15,986 nucleotides of DNA from Erysipelotrichaceae bacterium (GCA_003446295.1 DMBB01000241.1:1-15986), one strand, 5' to 3'; shown: positions 6,975-14,878, numbered from the stretch's first letter. The notes: generated by a model not told the origin, from the sequence alone. Made by a program: numbers and translations.

Positions 6975-8849
6975 TTACGCCCTCTTTCCTTTGCCTTGTC
7001 TGATTGCGATCGCAAGCACTGCCAGATCAGCCGGATTGACACCTGATATTCTCGATGCCTGACCCATTGTTGCAGGTTTGAATTTCATCAGCTTCTGTCT
7101 TCCTTCCAGCGACAGATTATCGACCTGATCATAATCAAAGTCTGTTCCGAGTACCTGCTGTTCCATCTGAGCAAGTTTGTTTGCTTCACGCTTGGCCTTT
7201 TCAATATAACCACTATATTTTATATCAATATCTGCCTTTTCGAGCAGTTCATGATCTGCTGTTTCACCGATGCATTCAAGCAGTCCTTCAGACGTGACAC
7301 CAGGACGCTTCAGCAGGTCCAGTCCGGATACGCCGCGATGTTCATCACTGCTGTAACCGACTGATTCGAGATATTCGTGTGTTTTGGGATCGTCCAGCAG
7401 AAAACCGGTATTTTCCAGTTTCTGTTTAATACTGTTGAGACGTTCCATCTTTTGCAGATATTCCTGGTATCTTTCTTCACTGACAAGCCCGGTTTCATAA
7501 CCGTATTCGATCAGACGTTCCTGAGCGTTGTCATGTCTCAGCAGAAGTCTGAATTCTGCTCTGGATGTCAGCAGTCTGTAAGGCTCTGCTGTTCCTTTGG
7601 TCGTCAGATCATCGATCAGCACGCCCAGATATGATTCATCTCTGCGGAATACCAGCGGAGCCTTTCCGTCCAGCTTTCTCGCTGCATTGATGCCTGCAAG
7701 GATCCCCTGTCCTGCAGCTTCTTCATAACCGGAGGTTCCATTGACCTGACCTGCCGTAAACAGGTTTTCAATGATCTTGGATTCCAGTGAAGGCTTCATC
7801 TGGATCGGATCAACAGCATCATATTCGATCGCATATGCGTATTTTTTAATAATGCAGTGTTCAAAGCCCGGAAGCGTATGCGTCATGGCTTCCTGTACAT
7901 CTCTCGGAAGAGAGGTTGAGAAGCCTTGTACATACGTCGTATCCATTCTCAGGGATTCCGGTTCAAGGAACAGAAGATGTCTGGGCTTATCTGCAAATCT
8001 GACCAGTTTATCTTCGATCGAAGGACAATATCTCGGACCGACGCCTTTCACAACGCCCGAATACATGCTGGAACGTTTCAGATTCTTCATAATGATCTCA
8101 TGCGTTTCAGCAGTCGTATGCGTCATATAGCACGGAACCTGTTGATCAAACGGCAGAATCGACTTAGTTGTTTCAGAGAATCTCAGGAAGGCATCCGTTC
8201 CGGGTTCCAATGAAGTCTTTGAGAAATCAATGCTTGAAGTCAGTACACGCGGAGGTGTTCCTGTCTTCAGACGGAATGTTCTTAACCCTGCTTCTCTCAG
8301 TGAAGCAGAAAGGTCCGGCGTTGTTTTTTCAAGATCCGGGCCGCCTTCTTTCACTTCATCTGAGATCATGTTGACTCCGGCCATATATGTGCCTGTCGTC
8401 AGAATGACGATCTCAGACGTGATCCTGCTGCCGTCACTCAATGTGATGCCTGTGACTTTATTGTTTTCAGTATCAAGATGCACTGCCATTGCCTCAAGAA
8501 CCGTCAGGTTTTCCTGATGCAGACAGACATCCTGCATCATTTCCGAATATGCGAGCTTGTCCGACTGCACTCTTAAAGCACGGACCCCCGGTCCTTTTGC
8601 GCTGTTCAGCATTTTAAACTGCAGAGCTGTGCGGTCTGCAGTGATCGGCATCTGTCCGCCCAGTGCATCGATCTCTCTGACAACGATACCTTTTGCAGGT
8701 CCGCCTACTGACGGGTTGCACGGCATCTTGCCGATATTCGAAATGCTCAGCGTAAGCAGAAGCGTTTTCTTTTTTAAACGGGCAGAGGCCAACGCGGCTT
8801 CAATTCCGGCATGGCCTCCTCCGATGACTATAATTTCATAATCTTTCAT
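6975..8849 (-). CDS. mnmG: tRNA uridine-5-carboxymethylaminomethyl modification enzyme MnmG (GidA)
   Basis: MnmG, with MnmE, modifies the wobble uridine (U34) of several tRNAs using FAD, NADH, 5,10-methylene-tetrahydrofolate and glycine or ammonium. The 624-residue protein is of normal length. It has the FAD dinucleotide-binding motif GGGHAG (10-15), the conserved MPCNPSVGGPAKG (42-54) with Cys44, and the family motif YCPSIEDKLVRFADKPRH. The C-terminal MnmE/tRNA-binding helical domain ends in ASRISGVNPADLAVL. Its ATG lies 14 nt inside the end of the EVE-like gene, and the ThyX-like gene follows two bases after its stop. In most Bacillota mnmG follows mnmE and precedes rsmG; here mnmE is absent upstream. 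Confidence 0.97.
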   Translation of the reverse strand: MKDYEIIVIGGGHAGIEAALASARLKKKTLLLTLSISNIGKMPCNPSVGGPAKGIVVREIDALGGQMPITADRTALQFKMLNSAKGPGVRALRVQSDKLAYSEMMQDVCLHQENLTVLEAMAVHLDTENNKVTGITLSDGSRITSEIVILTTGTYMAGVNMISDEVKEGGPDLEKTTPDLSASLREAGLRTFRLKTGTPPRVLTSSIDFSKTSLEPGTDAFLRFSETTKSILPFDQQVPCYMTHTTAETHEIIMKNLKRSSMYSGVVKGVGPRYCPSIEDKLVRFADKPRHLLFLEPESLRMDTTYVQGFSTSLPRDVQEAMTHTLPGFEHCIIKKYAYAIEYDAVDPIQMKPSLESKIIENLFTAGQVNGTSGYEEAAGQGILAGINAARKLDGKAPLVFRRDESYLGVLIDDLTTKGTAEPYRLLTSRAEFRLLLRHDNAQERLIEYGYETGLVSEERYQEYLQKMERLNSIKQKLENTGFLLDDPKTHEYLESVGYSSDEHRGVSGLDLLKRPGVTSEGLLECIGETADHELLEKADIDIKYSGYIEKAKREANKLAQMEQQVLGTDFDYDQVDNLSLEGRQKLMKFKPATMGQASRISGVNPADLAVLAIAIRQGKGKRA

Positions 8850-9747
8850 TGTTAATGCTTTCTACAAGCTGCAGTACATCCCGCGGCTCGGTCTCATACA
8901 GTATTTCAAATGTGATGTTTTCCGCAAAACCGCCCGCAGCTTTTAGATAGAGTCGATATAATTCTATTTTTCCGATCAGTTCGGCGATCCTTAACTGCCG
9001 GTTCTTTGTCTGGGATATGAACGGTACTGCGATCACTGCCCCGTTTTTCGTCAGCTTCAGGCAGTCCGTCCGGCTGTTGCGGATATACTCCCATCCATCT
9101 TCAGAAACTTTTGCCTGGGCAAGTTTGGCTGCCCTCATTGTTTCCTTCTGATTCCAGCCTTCTTTTCCGATCACTGTTGAGATCAGAGCAAGATTATGGC
9201 GGAACTCATCCTGGTGGAATATATTTTCCGGCTCGAATGACTGACTGGCACTCCAGAGATCGATTCCGTTTTCTTCTGCCTTCCGGAGGATCCGGACAGT
9301 TGTCTGGGGATCTTCCTGGTCAAGATAGCAGAAGCTTTCCAGATTTTCACTGATCTGCAGTCCGACTTCTTCAGGATATACAGGGCTCTGAAAGAATACC
9401 GCATCTCTCAGATAAAGACAATTCATTTTTTCCGGTATGGGACGGTCTTTGGCCGCCTTGAAGATCGCATCCTCCAAAGCTTTCATATTGTCATAACCAT
9501 TGCTGGTGCCATACCGTTTCCACATCTGCTTAATAGACAGTTTATGAGTTCTCACATAATGTGCGTAGCCCACAAATCCTTTCTTTCTTCTGTGCTTTCC
9601 GCGCGCATAGAAAAACAGTAAGTCTCCCTTTCGGAAATCTTTAAAGTCCTTCTTGCTGGAAAGGCGCCAGAAATTCATCTCCCTTGTACCGCAAAGGCGA
9701 TGATATTCGATCATATTTGTGTCCGTCACATAAGCTATTGAACTCAT
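8836..9747 (-). CDS. Uncharacterised protein with a likely N-terminal EVE/PUA-like domain
   Basis: I do not recognise this 303-residue protein as a named gene. The first 80 or so residues have an EVE/PUA-like pattern: an N-terminal strand (AYVTDTN, 5-11), then NFWRLSSKKDF, FRKGDLLFFYARG (38-50) and KGFVGYAHYV (56-65). EVE and PUA-like domains bind modified bases in DNA or RNA. A middle region to about residue 165 includes LYLRDAVFFQSPVYPEEVG. The C-terminal part (200-303) contains RTDCLKLTKNGAVIAVPF, a strand pattern that loosely recalls nuclease-like folds but lacks a clear catalytic set. The gene starts 19 nt after fhs with only a weak ribosome binding site, and overlaps mnmG by 14 nt. The coupling hints at a role near tRNA modification, which is inference. 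Confidence 0.6.
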   Translation of the reverse strand: MSSIAYVTDTNMIEYHRLCGTREMNFWRLSSKKDFKDFRKGDLLFFYARGKHRRKKGFVGYAHYVRTHKLSIKQMWKRYGTSNGYDNMKALEDAIFKAAKDRPIPEKMNCLYLRDAVFFQSPVYPEEVGLQISENLESFCYLDQEDPQTTVRILRKAEENGIDLWSASQSFEPENIFHQDEFRHNLALISTVIGKEGWNQKETMRAAKLAQAKVSEDGWEYIRNSRTDCLKLTKNGAVIAVPFISQTKNRQLRIAELIGKIELYRLYLKAAGGFAENITFEILYETEPRDVLQLVESINNERL

Positions 9748-9766
9748 AAACTGTTATTCCAATCAA

Positions 9767-11434
9767 TCAGAAGATACCGTAGCTTTCGCCGTTCTCATCA
9801 ACGCCCATATGCAGAGCTGCAGGGTCTTTCGGAAGTCCGGGCATTGTCAGGACAGTACCGGTATATGCAACAACAAATCCTGCACCTGCAGAGATGCTGA
9901 GGTCTCTGACATGGATCGTAAATCCTTCCGGACGTCCCTTGATCTTCGCATCATCTGTCAGAGAAAGCGGAGTCTTTGCCATGCAGACAGGCATTCTGTC
10001 CCATCCGTTTGTAATATAGATCTTGATCTTTTCCAGAGCTTCCTCGGAGAATTCAACATCCTTAGCACCGTAGATCTTTTCTGCAATAGCTGTGATCTTG
10101 TTCTGGATCGTATCATTTACATCATAAATCGGTGCGAAGTGGTTTTCTTCATCGCACTTTTTAACGACTGTATTGGCAAGCTCGATCGTTCCTTCGCCGC
10201 CTTTTGCCCATCCGTCGCTTTCTTCAACCGGGTGACCGTTGTCACTGCACCATTTCATCAGTGCCTCTACTTCTTCCGGTGAATCCGAGCTGAATTTATT
10301 GATTGCGACAACATAAGGCACGCCGAACTGTTTGATCGACTCGATATGCTTTGCAAGATTGCCTGCACCGTTCAGCATAGCTTCAACATTCGGTACGGAA
10401 AGGTTTTCCTTCTCAACTCCGCCATGCATCTTCAGAGCACGGATCGTTGCAACGATGACAACTGTATCCGGTCTCAATCCGGCAAGTCTGCACTTGATGT
10501 CCAGGAATTTTTCAGCGCCGAGGTCAGCACCGAAGCCTGCCTCTGTAACGACATAATCCGCAAGCTTTAATGCCATCTTTGTTGCAATGACAGAGTTGCA
10601 GCCATGAGCAATATTTGCGAACGGTCCGCCATGGATCAGTACAGGCGTATGTTCCAGAGTCTGAACAAGGTTCGGCTTGATTGCTTCCTTCATGACGACT
10701 GCTGCTGCACCGTCAACGCCAAGGTCTTTGACTGTAACAGGTTTTCCTTCATATGTATACGCAACGATGCATCTGCTGATCCTTTCCTGGAAATCCTTCA
10801 GGTCTTTGGACAGACAGAGAATAGCCATTACTTCAGTTGCGACAGTGATGACAAAACCATCCTTACGTTCAATGCCGTTTACCTTCTTTTCCTGTGCAAT
10901 TGTAATATTTCGCAGGGTACGGTCATTCATATCCAGGCAGCGTTTCCATGTAACACGTTCCGGATCAATGTTCAGAGGATTGCCCTGATACAGTGAATTA
11001 TCCAGTACTGCAGCAATCAGGTTGTTGCATGTTGTGATTGCATGCATGTCACCTGTGAAATGGAGGTTGATCTCTTCCATAGGAATGACCTGTGCATATC
11101 CGCCGCCGGTAGCTCCGCCCTTCAGTCCGAAGACAGGTCCCAGTGAAGGTTCACGAAGGCATGCCATTGTCTTTTTTCCGATCTTGCTGAGTCCGTCTGC
11201 CAGACCGATCGTTGTAGTTGATTTTCCTTCACCGGCAGGTGTCGGGTTAATTGCTGTTACCAGGATCAGTTTTCCGTCAGGACGATCCTTGAGGCGTTCC
11301 ATTTCACTGATAGATACTTTTGCCTTATTCTTCCCATACGGTTCAAGTGCTTCTTCATTGATTCCGGCTTTTTCCGCAATCAATCTGATGTCCATCAGTT
11401 CTGAAGCTTGTGCAATACGCAGATCATTGTTCAT
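9767..11434 (-). CDS. fhs: Formate-tetrahydrofolate ligase
   Basis: This enzyme makes 10-formyl-tetrahydrofolate from formate, ATP and tetrahydrofolate, feeding purine, formyl-Met-tRNA and, after reduction, methylene-folate pools. The 555-residue protein has the usual family length. Clear signatures are the ATP-binding loop TPAGEGKSTTTIGLADGL (65-82), LREPSLGPVFGLKGGATGGGYAQV, and the C-terminal AGAGFVVAYTGTVLTMPGLP. The ATG is preceded by a strong AAGGAG that overlaps the recR stop codon region (14 nt gap). The gene sits between recR and the EVE-like gene, an unusual place for a one-carbon enzyme. Downstream in the same run, MnmG uses methylene-tetrahydrofolate, as does ThyX if the downstream ThyX-like protein is active. 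Confidence 0.97.
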   Translation of the reverse strand: MNNDLRIAQASELMDIRLIAEKAGINEEALEPYGKNKAKVSISEMERLKDRPDGKLILVTAINPTPAGEGKSTTTIGLADGLSKIGKKTMACLREPSLGPVFGLKGGATGGGYAQVIPMEEINLHFTGDMHAITTCNNLIAAVLDNSLYQGNPLNIDPERVTWKRCLDMNDRTLRNITIAQEKKVNGIERKDGFVITVATEVMAILCLSKDLKDFQERISRCIVAYTYEGKPVTVKDLGVDGAAAVVMKEAIKPNLVQTLEHTPVLIHGGPFANIAHGCNSVIATKMALKLADYVVTEAGFGADLGAEKFLDIKCRLAGLRPDTVVIVATIRALKMHGGVEKENLSVPNVEAMLNGAGNLAKHIESIKQFGVPYVVAINKFSSDSPEEVEALMKWCSDNGHPVEESDGWAKGGEGTIELANTVVKKCDEENHFAPIYDVNDTIQNKITAIAEKIYGAKDVEFSEEALEKIKIYITNGWDRMPVCMAKTPLSLTDDAKIKGRPEGFTIHVRDLSISAGAGFVVAYTGTVLTMPGLPKDPAALHMGVDENGESYGIF

Positions 11435-11448
11435 AAATTAACCACTCC

Positions 11449-12045
11449 TTATCCCATTTTCTTTCGGTCAGACAATGCGTGTGACAATGTGATTTCGTCG
11501 GCATAGTCCAGCATTCCCCCTGAGGGGAGGCCATGCGCGATCCTTGTGACAAGCAGACCCGGATGACTGTCCTTCAGCAGTCTGTCCAGATACATTGCTG
11601 TTGTCTCACCATCCATAGTTGCGCTAGTAGCCAGAATGATTTCATCACATTCTTTGCTGCGTTCTACCAGAGAATCAATATTCAGATCATCAGGCATAAT
11701 GCCTTTGCTGGTAGAAATCAAACCATTCAGAACATGATATACACCGTGGAATTCACCTGTACGTTCAACCGCGATCACATCTTTCGCGGACTGAACAACA
11801 AGGATCTGACGGTGATTCCGGCTGTGATCACTGCAGACTTCACATTCCTGTGATTCTGAAAGATTTCCGCATATTCTGCAATGTGTCAGTTTTTCCTTTA
11901 CATCGATCATTGCACCGGCGAAGTTCCGTACATCGATCTCATCTGCGTCACAGATCATCAATGCATATCGTTCCGCTGTCTTTTCACCGACACCCGGCAG
12001 CATCCGGAAACTTTCAATCAGTCTCTGCAGACTTGCAGGATACAT
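11449..12045 (-). CDS. recR: Recombination mediator protein RecR
   Basis: RecR acts with RecF and RecO to load RecA at gaps in replication-associated repair. The 198-residue protein shows the N-terminal helix-hairpin-helix LPGVGEKTAERYAL (16-29), a zinc finger with Cys56, Cys59, Cys68 and Cys71, and a Toprim domain starting at ILVVQSAKDVIAVE. The tail has RIAHGLPSGGMLDYADEITL, typical for the family. The ATG lies three bases after the ybaB stop, with only a weak GGGATG upstream, so translation is probably coupled to ybaB. The dnaX-ybaB-recR order is conserved across bacteria. Confidence 0.97.
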   Translation of the reverse strand: MYPASLQRLIESFRMLPGVGEKTAERYALMICDADEIDVRNFAGAMIDVKEKLTHCRICGNLSESQECEVCSDHSRNHRQILVVQSAKDVIAVERTGEFHGVYHVLNGLISTSKGIMPDDLNIDSLVERSKECDEIILATSATMDGETTAMYLDRLLKDSHPGLLVTRIAHGLPSGGMLDYADEITLSHALSDRKKMG

Positions 12046-12048
12046 TGA

Positions 12049-12357
12049 TCACATCCCGGGGATCTTCAGTCCCTGTGTTACAGATCCCAGTTTTCTTTCT
12101 CTGTCATCAGTTGCCTTTGTTACTGCAGCATTCATGGCGATCATGATCATATCCTGAAGCATTTCTTTGTTGTCTTTTTCAAGAAGGTCTTCTCCGATCT
12201 CTACTTCTTCAACTGCATATGTACCATTGATCTTGATGGTGACACCACTTTTTCCGCCGTTGTTTCCTTCATAGATCGTGTTGTTGAGCTGTTCCTCAAG
12301 CTTGCCCATCTGGTTCTGCATCATCTGGGCCTGTTCCATTAACTTGGAAAAATCCAT
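12049..12357 (-). CDS. ybaB: Nucleoid-associated protein, YbaB/EbfC family
   Basis: YbaB/EbfC proteins are small dimeric DNA-binding proteins, nearly always encoded between dnaX and recR. The 102-residue product starts MDFSKLMEQAQMMQNQMGKL, a typical amphipathic N-terminal helix, followed by the GGKSGVTIKINGTYAVEEVEI strand region and the helical LQDMIMIAMNAAVTKATDD. I chose the ATG at 12357 rather than an upstream in-frame ATG at 12402: a GGAGG stands eight bases before it, and the extra 15 residues of the longer frame do not fit the family. It starts one base after the dnaX stop and ends three bases before recR. Precise function in Bacillota is not settled. Confidence 0.94.
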   Translation of the reverse strand: MDFSKLMEQAQMMQNQMGKLEEQLNNTIYEGNNGGKSGVTIKINGTYAVEEVEIGEDLLEKDNKEMLQDMIMIAMNAAVTKATDDRERKLGSVTQGLKIPGM

Positions 12358-12358
12358 A

Positions 12359-14122
12359 CTATTTTCCTCCTTCTTCAATAATCTGTACCAGATCTGATCC
12401 AAACAGCTGGATCAGCTGCTGTTCCGGATCCGGTTTTTCATCTTCTTCTTGTTCTGTTTCTTCGGAATATCTGGTGATCTGCCTGATTTCCGGCAGCGTT
12501 CCTGATTTTCTGCGAGCAATGAATTCCTTTACTGCTTCTGAATACAGTTTCTCTTCTGCCGCAAAAGGCATCTTGTCAATCTGAGCAGAGTTTTTCAGAT
12601 ATTCGTACAGTTCTCTGTTATACACGGCATCATTGATACGATTTACGATCGCAGACATACTGCTTGTAAACAGGATCGTATTTTTGCCGCTGGCTGCGAC
12701 TGTACAGCTCCTGAGGTTATTCAGGTATCTGTTCATCTGCATACTGTTGATCAGCGGAGCCAGTTTTGCCTGATCTTCGGTTTTAGACTGCTTATCACTC
12801 TGCAGCAGCAGATTCAGAACTTCTTCAACACTCAGTTCCTGATCATTTGCTTCGGCAGGAGCAGATACAGGAGCGGGAGATTCTGCTGCCGGAACAGCTG
12901 TATCATCCTCGGCACCGGAATATGAGCTTTCCTCTGCCAATTCCTGTTTTGGTTCTTCTATTTTGATTTCAGGAACAATTTTGACCGGTTCCTGTTTTTT
13001 CACGGGCTGAACAGTTCTGACAGGCGCTGTATATTCTGTCTCTGTTTCCTGCAGTGTCATCATATTCATACATGCGATTTCAAAGCAGGATGCTTGTGAC
13101 TGTGAGATCTTATACGTATCCAATGCTTTCATCAAAGCATCGATCATCTTCATCAGACTTTTTATTGTCGATCCTTCCCCTGCTGCGGCTGCCTGATCTT
13201 CTGTCAGCACTCTCAGCAGAGATGCTTTCCCAGTTGTTTTATACAGAACTGTATCTCTTAATATTTCGATCAGCTCAGAATTCATCCTCTCAAGATTGAT
13301 GCCTCTCTGTTCGCAGGAGCGTATCATTTCTATAACGGATGCCAGATCACCGCTCTGTATTTTTTTCAGCAGATCGATCTTCTGTGTTGTGGAAGACAGA
13401 CCATAGATCTGATTAATGTCTTCTTCTGTGATGCTGCCCTGAGCATAAGATACTGTCTGTTCAAGTATACTGAGCGCATCACGCATACCACCATCAGCCA
13501 GTTCAGCGATTTTTTCCGCTGCTGCCGGTTCCAGACGGAATCCTTCTTTGTCAGATATGTTCAGCAGATGATTTTTGATCTTTTCACGGTCGACCTTGGA
13601 AAAATCAAATCTTTGACATCTTGAAACGATCGTTGGCAGAAGTTTCTGCGGGTCTGTTGTAGCGAGGATAAAAATAACATGTGAAGGTGGTTCTTCCAGC
13701 GTTTTCAGCAGCGCGCTAGCTGCTGAAGAAGAAAGCTGATGAACTTCATCCACAATATATATCTTATGATGGCCTACCATAGGAGCCAGTCTTGCACGGT
13801 CGATCAGATCACGGATATCTTCAACATGTGTTTCGTTAGCCGCATTGATCTCAATGATATCAGGATGTGTTCCTTCAGCAGCTGCAATGCAGTTCACGCA
13901 GTGTCCGCATGGTGCTTCTGCCGGGTTTTCACAGTTGACTGATTTAGCAAGCAATCTTGCCATTGTAGTCTTTCCTGTTCCTCTGGGACCGCAGAACAGA
14001 TATGCATGACCAACTTTACCTTCTCGGATCGCATTACGAATAGATCGGACGACATATTCCTGGCCGATCACTTCATCAAAATCCGACGAACGATATTTTT
14101 GATACAACGCAACTCTGCTCAT
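12359..14122 (-). CDS. dnaX: DNA polymerase III subunit gamma/tau
   Basis: DnaX is the ATPase of the clamp loader and, as tau, ties it to the replicative polymerase and helicase. The 587-residue protein has Walker A GPRGTGKT (45-52), a zinc module with Cys64, Cys72, Cys75 and Cys78, Walker B in IYIVDEVHQLS (121-131), and SRCQRFDF, the arginine-finger region. The three-domain clamp loader core ends near 370, followed by a Pro/Glu/Lys-rich linker (about 372-425) and a tau-like C-terminal domain (about 430-587). The start is fixed by AAGGAG eight bases upstream and by a good promoter. No clear programmed frameshift motif for a separate gamma form is seen. This gene heads a seven-gene run. Confidence 0.97.
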   Translation of the reverse strand: MSRVALYQKYRSSDFDEVIGQEYVVRSIRNAIREGKVGHAYLFCGPRGTGKTTMARLLAKSVNCENPAEAPCGHCVNCIAAAEGTHPDIIEINAANETHVEDIRDLIDRARLAPMVGHHKIYIVDEVHQLSSSAASALLKTLEEPPSHVIFILATTDPQKLLPTIVSRCQRFDFSKVDREKIKNHLLNISDKEGFRLEPAAAEKIAELADGGMRDALSILEQTVSYAQGSITEEDINQIYGLSSTTQKIDLLKKIQSGDLASVIEMIRSCEQRGINLERMNSELIEILRDTVLYKTTGKASLLRVLTEDQAAAAGEGSTIKSLMKMIDALMKALDTYKISQSQASCFEIACMNMMTLQETETEYTAPVRTVQPVKKQEPVKIVPEIKIEEPKQELAEESSYSGAEDDTAVPAAESPAPVSAPAEANDQELSVEEVLNLLLQSDKQSKTEDQAKLAPLINSMQMNRYLNNLRSCTVAASGKNTILFTSSMSAIVNRINDAVYNRELYEYLKNSAQIDKMPFAAEEKLYSEAVKEFIARRKSGTLPEIRQITRYSEETEQEEDEKPDPEQQLIQLFGSDLVQIIEEGGK

Positions 14123-14147
14123 ATGAATGCTCCTTCAGCACTATATT

Positions 14148-14176
14148 ATTATAGCAAAAAGCACTATACCTGCCAT
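14148..14176 (-). promoter_or_regulatory. Promoter of the dnaX operon, extended -10, overlapping the tadA terminator
   Basis: On the minus strand TGC-TATAAT is a consensus extended -10 (TATAAT at 14153-14148). At 17-bp spacing lies ATGGCA (14176-14171), four of six bases matching TTGACA. The predicted transcript start is near 14141, just before the AAGGAG of dnaX. The -35 sits inside the loop of the tadA terminator hairpin. Confidence 0.7.
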
Positions 14177-14191
14177 TTGGAAATAGTGCTT
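14156..14191 (-). terminator. Intrinsic terminator of tadA
   Basis: A 9-bp perfect inverted repeat (AAGCACTAT at 14159-14167 with ATAGTGCTT at 14183-14191) encloses a 15-base loop. On the minus strand it ends in five T. It starts five bases after the tadA stop. Confidence 0.75.
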
Positions 14192-14196
14192 ATTTA

Positions 14197-14751
14197 TCAT
14201 GTGTTTTGATCATTTTTGTTTTCTGTGTCTGCTGTTTCTTTCAGCATTGCAGATTTGCGGAATGAGGCCGGATCACGCTTCGGCCGTTTCCTTTTTTCCC
14301 GGAAAAAATCTGTCAGGATCCTGCTGCATTCCGGCTGAAGTATTTCCGATACTACCGCAGGATGATGGTTCAGATGCGAGATCTGTTTAATCTGGATAAG
14401 GCTGTCCACTGCACCGCCTTTCGGATCCTTTGTTCCATAATACAGATTTCTGACTCTTGAAAGAATGATCGCACCCGTACACATCATACATGGCTCCAGT
14501 GTTACATACAGGTCACAGTCATCCAGACACCATGTGCCTAGTTTTTTGCTTGCTTTCTGGATTGCAAGAAATTCTGCGTGCGCATATGCCTGTTTGTTTT
14601 TCTCCTTCAGGTTATGTGCCCGTGCAATCACTTTTCCATCCTGCACGATCACTGCCCCTACCGGAACCTCGTCGATCATACGAGCTTTTTCCGCTTCCTT
14701 TAATGCCAGACGCATATAGTATTCATGATTTTTAACGATCTTTTCTTTCAT
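14197..14751 (-). CDS. tadA: tRNA-specific adenosine deaminase TadA
   Basis: TadA converts adenosine-34 to inosine in tRNA-Arg(ACG), needed to read CGU, CGC and CGA codons. The 184-residue protein has the zinc deaminase motif AYAHAE with ligand His58 and catalytic Glu60, and the PCMMC motif with Cys88 and Cys91. GTWCLDDCDLYVTLEPCMMC and YGTKDPKGGAVDS are family-typical. The frame is open further upstream to 14838, but that extension would translate the SRP RNA, so I use the ATG at 14751. No clear ribosome binding site precedes it; the ATG comes only a few bases after the SRP RNA closing stem. An in-frame ATG at Met13 is an alternative. A 35-residue basic, then polar tail follows FFREKRKRPKRD. 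Confidence 0.92.
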   Translation of the reverse strand: MKEKIVKNHEYYMRLALKEAEKARMIDEVPVGAVIVQDGKVIARAHNLKEKNKQAYAHAEFLAIQKASKKLGTWCLDDCDLYVTLEPCMMCTGAIILSRVRNLYYGTKDPKGGAVDSLIQIKQISHLNHHPAVVSEILQPECSRILTDFFREKRKRPKRDPASFRKSAMLKETADTENKNDQNT

Positions 14752-14754
14752 ATA

Positions 14755-14837
14755 TATAAAATGGTACACGCAAGTAGAGGTTTTTATGGCTGCTTCCTTC
14801 CGGACCTGACCAGGTTCTATACATGCTTGCTGTACCA
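14755..14837 (-). ncRNA. ffs: Signal recognition particle RNA, small (4.5S-like) type
   Basis: The minus strand carries the near-invariant domain IV sequence GGTCAGGTCCGGAAGGAAGC (about 14790-14812), including the GGAA tetraloop and the asymmetric loop that binds Ffh. The ends pair to close the hairpin: GGTACA-GCAAG near 14836-14826 with CTTGC-G-TGTACC near 14774-14763. Four T follow. The RNA is about 80 nt and lacks the Alu-type domain of Bacillus and Clostridium SRP RNA. It delivers membrane and secreted proteins to the translocon with Ffh and FtsY. A promoter lies at the right distance and tadA follows at once. End positions are approximate. Confidence 0.95.
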
Positions 14838-14842
14838 CGGAT

Positions 14843-14871
14843 ATTATATGTGCATTTTATTGTTTCATCAA
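14843..14871 (-). promoter_or_regulatory. Promoter of the SRP RNA
   Basis: On the minus strand TTGATG (14871-14866) is spaced exactly 17 bp from a perfect TATAAT (14848-14843). The predicted start, seven bases on, falls at 14836, on the first paired base of the SRP RNA. Because tadA follows without its own visible promoter, this promoter probably serves both. Confidence 0.8.
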
Positions 14872-14878
14872 CAATAAA
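14856..14878. repeat. AT-rich inverted repeat resembling a decayed parS, over the SRP promoter -35
   Basis: TTTATTGTT (14856-14864) and AACAATAAA (14870-14878) form a perfect 9-bp inverted repeat with five bases between. The stretch ATTGTTTCA (14859-14867) equals the left half of the parS next door, and ACAAT matches its right end with three bases missing. No T run on the minus strand follows, so it is not a terminator. It overlaps the -35 and spacer of the SRP RNA promoter. Confidence 0.5.

Noticed and set aside
7270..7277. Possible second parS in mnmG (TGTTTCAC half near 7270)
   Set aside because: Only the left half matches; the right half reads CGATGC, so it lacks the palindrome and is probably just coding sequence.
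12358..12402. Upstream start for YbaB at 12402
   Set aside because: It would extend into dnaX by 15 codons without family support, whereas GGAGG sits eight bases before the ATG at 12357.
12995..13000. A6 run in dnaX near codon 375 as a programmed frameshift site for a gamma form
   Set aside because: A -1 shift would end a few codons later, just after the clamp-loader core, which is attractive. However, the frame reads GTG AAA AAA CAG and does not form an in-phase X XXY YYZ heptamer, and I see no supporting stem-loop or upstream Shine-Dalgarno stimulator.
14752..14838. 29-residue N-terminal extension of TadA
   Set aside because: The extension would translate the SRP RNA itself, and TadA homologues begin near the MKEKIVKNHE segment.
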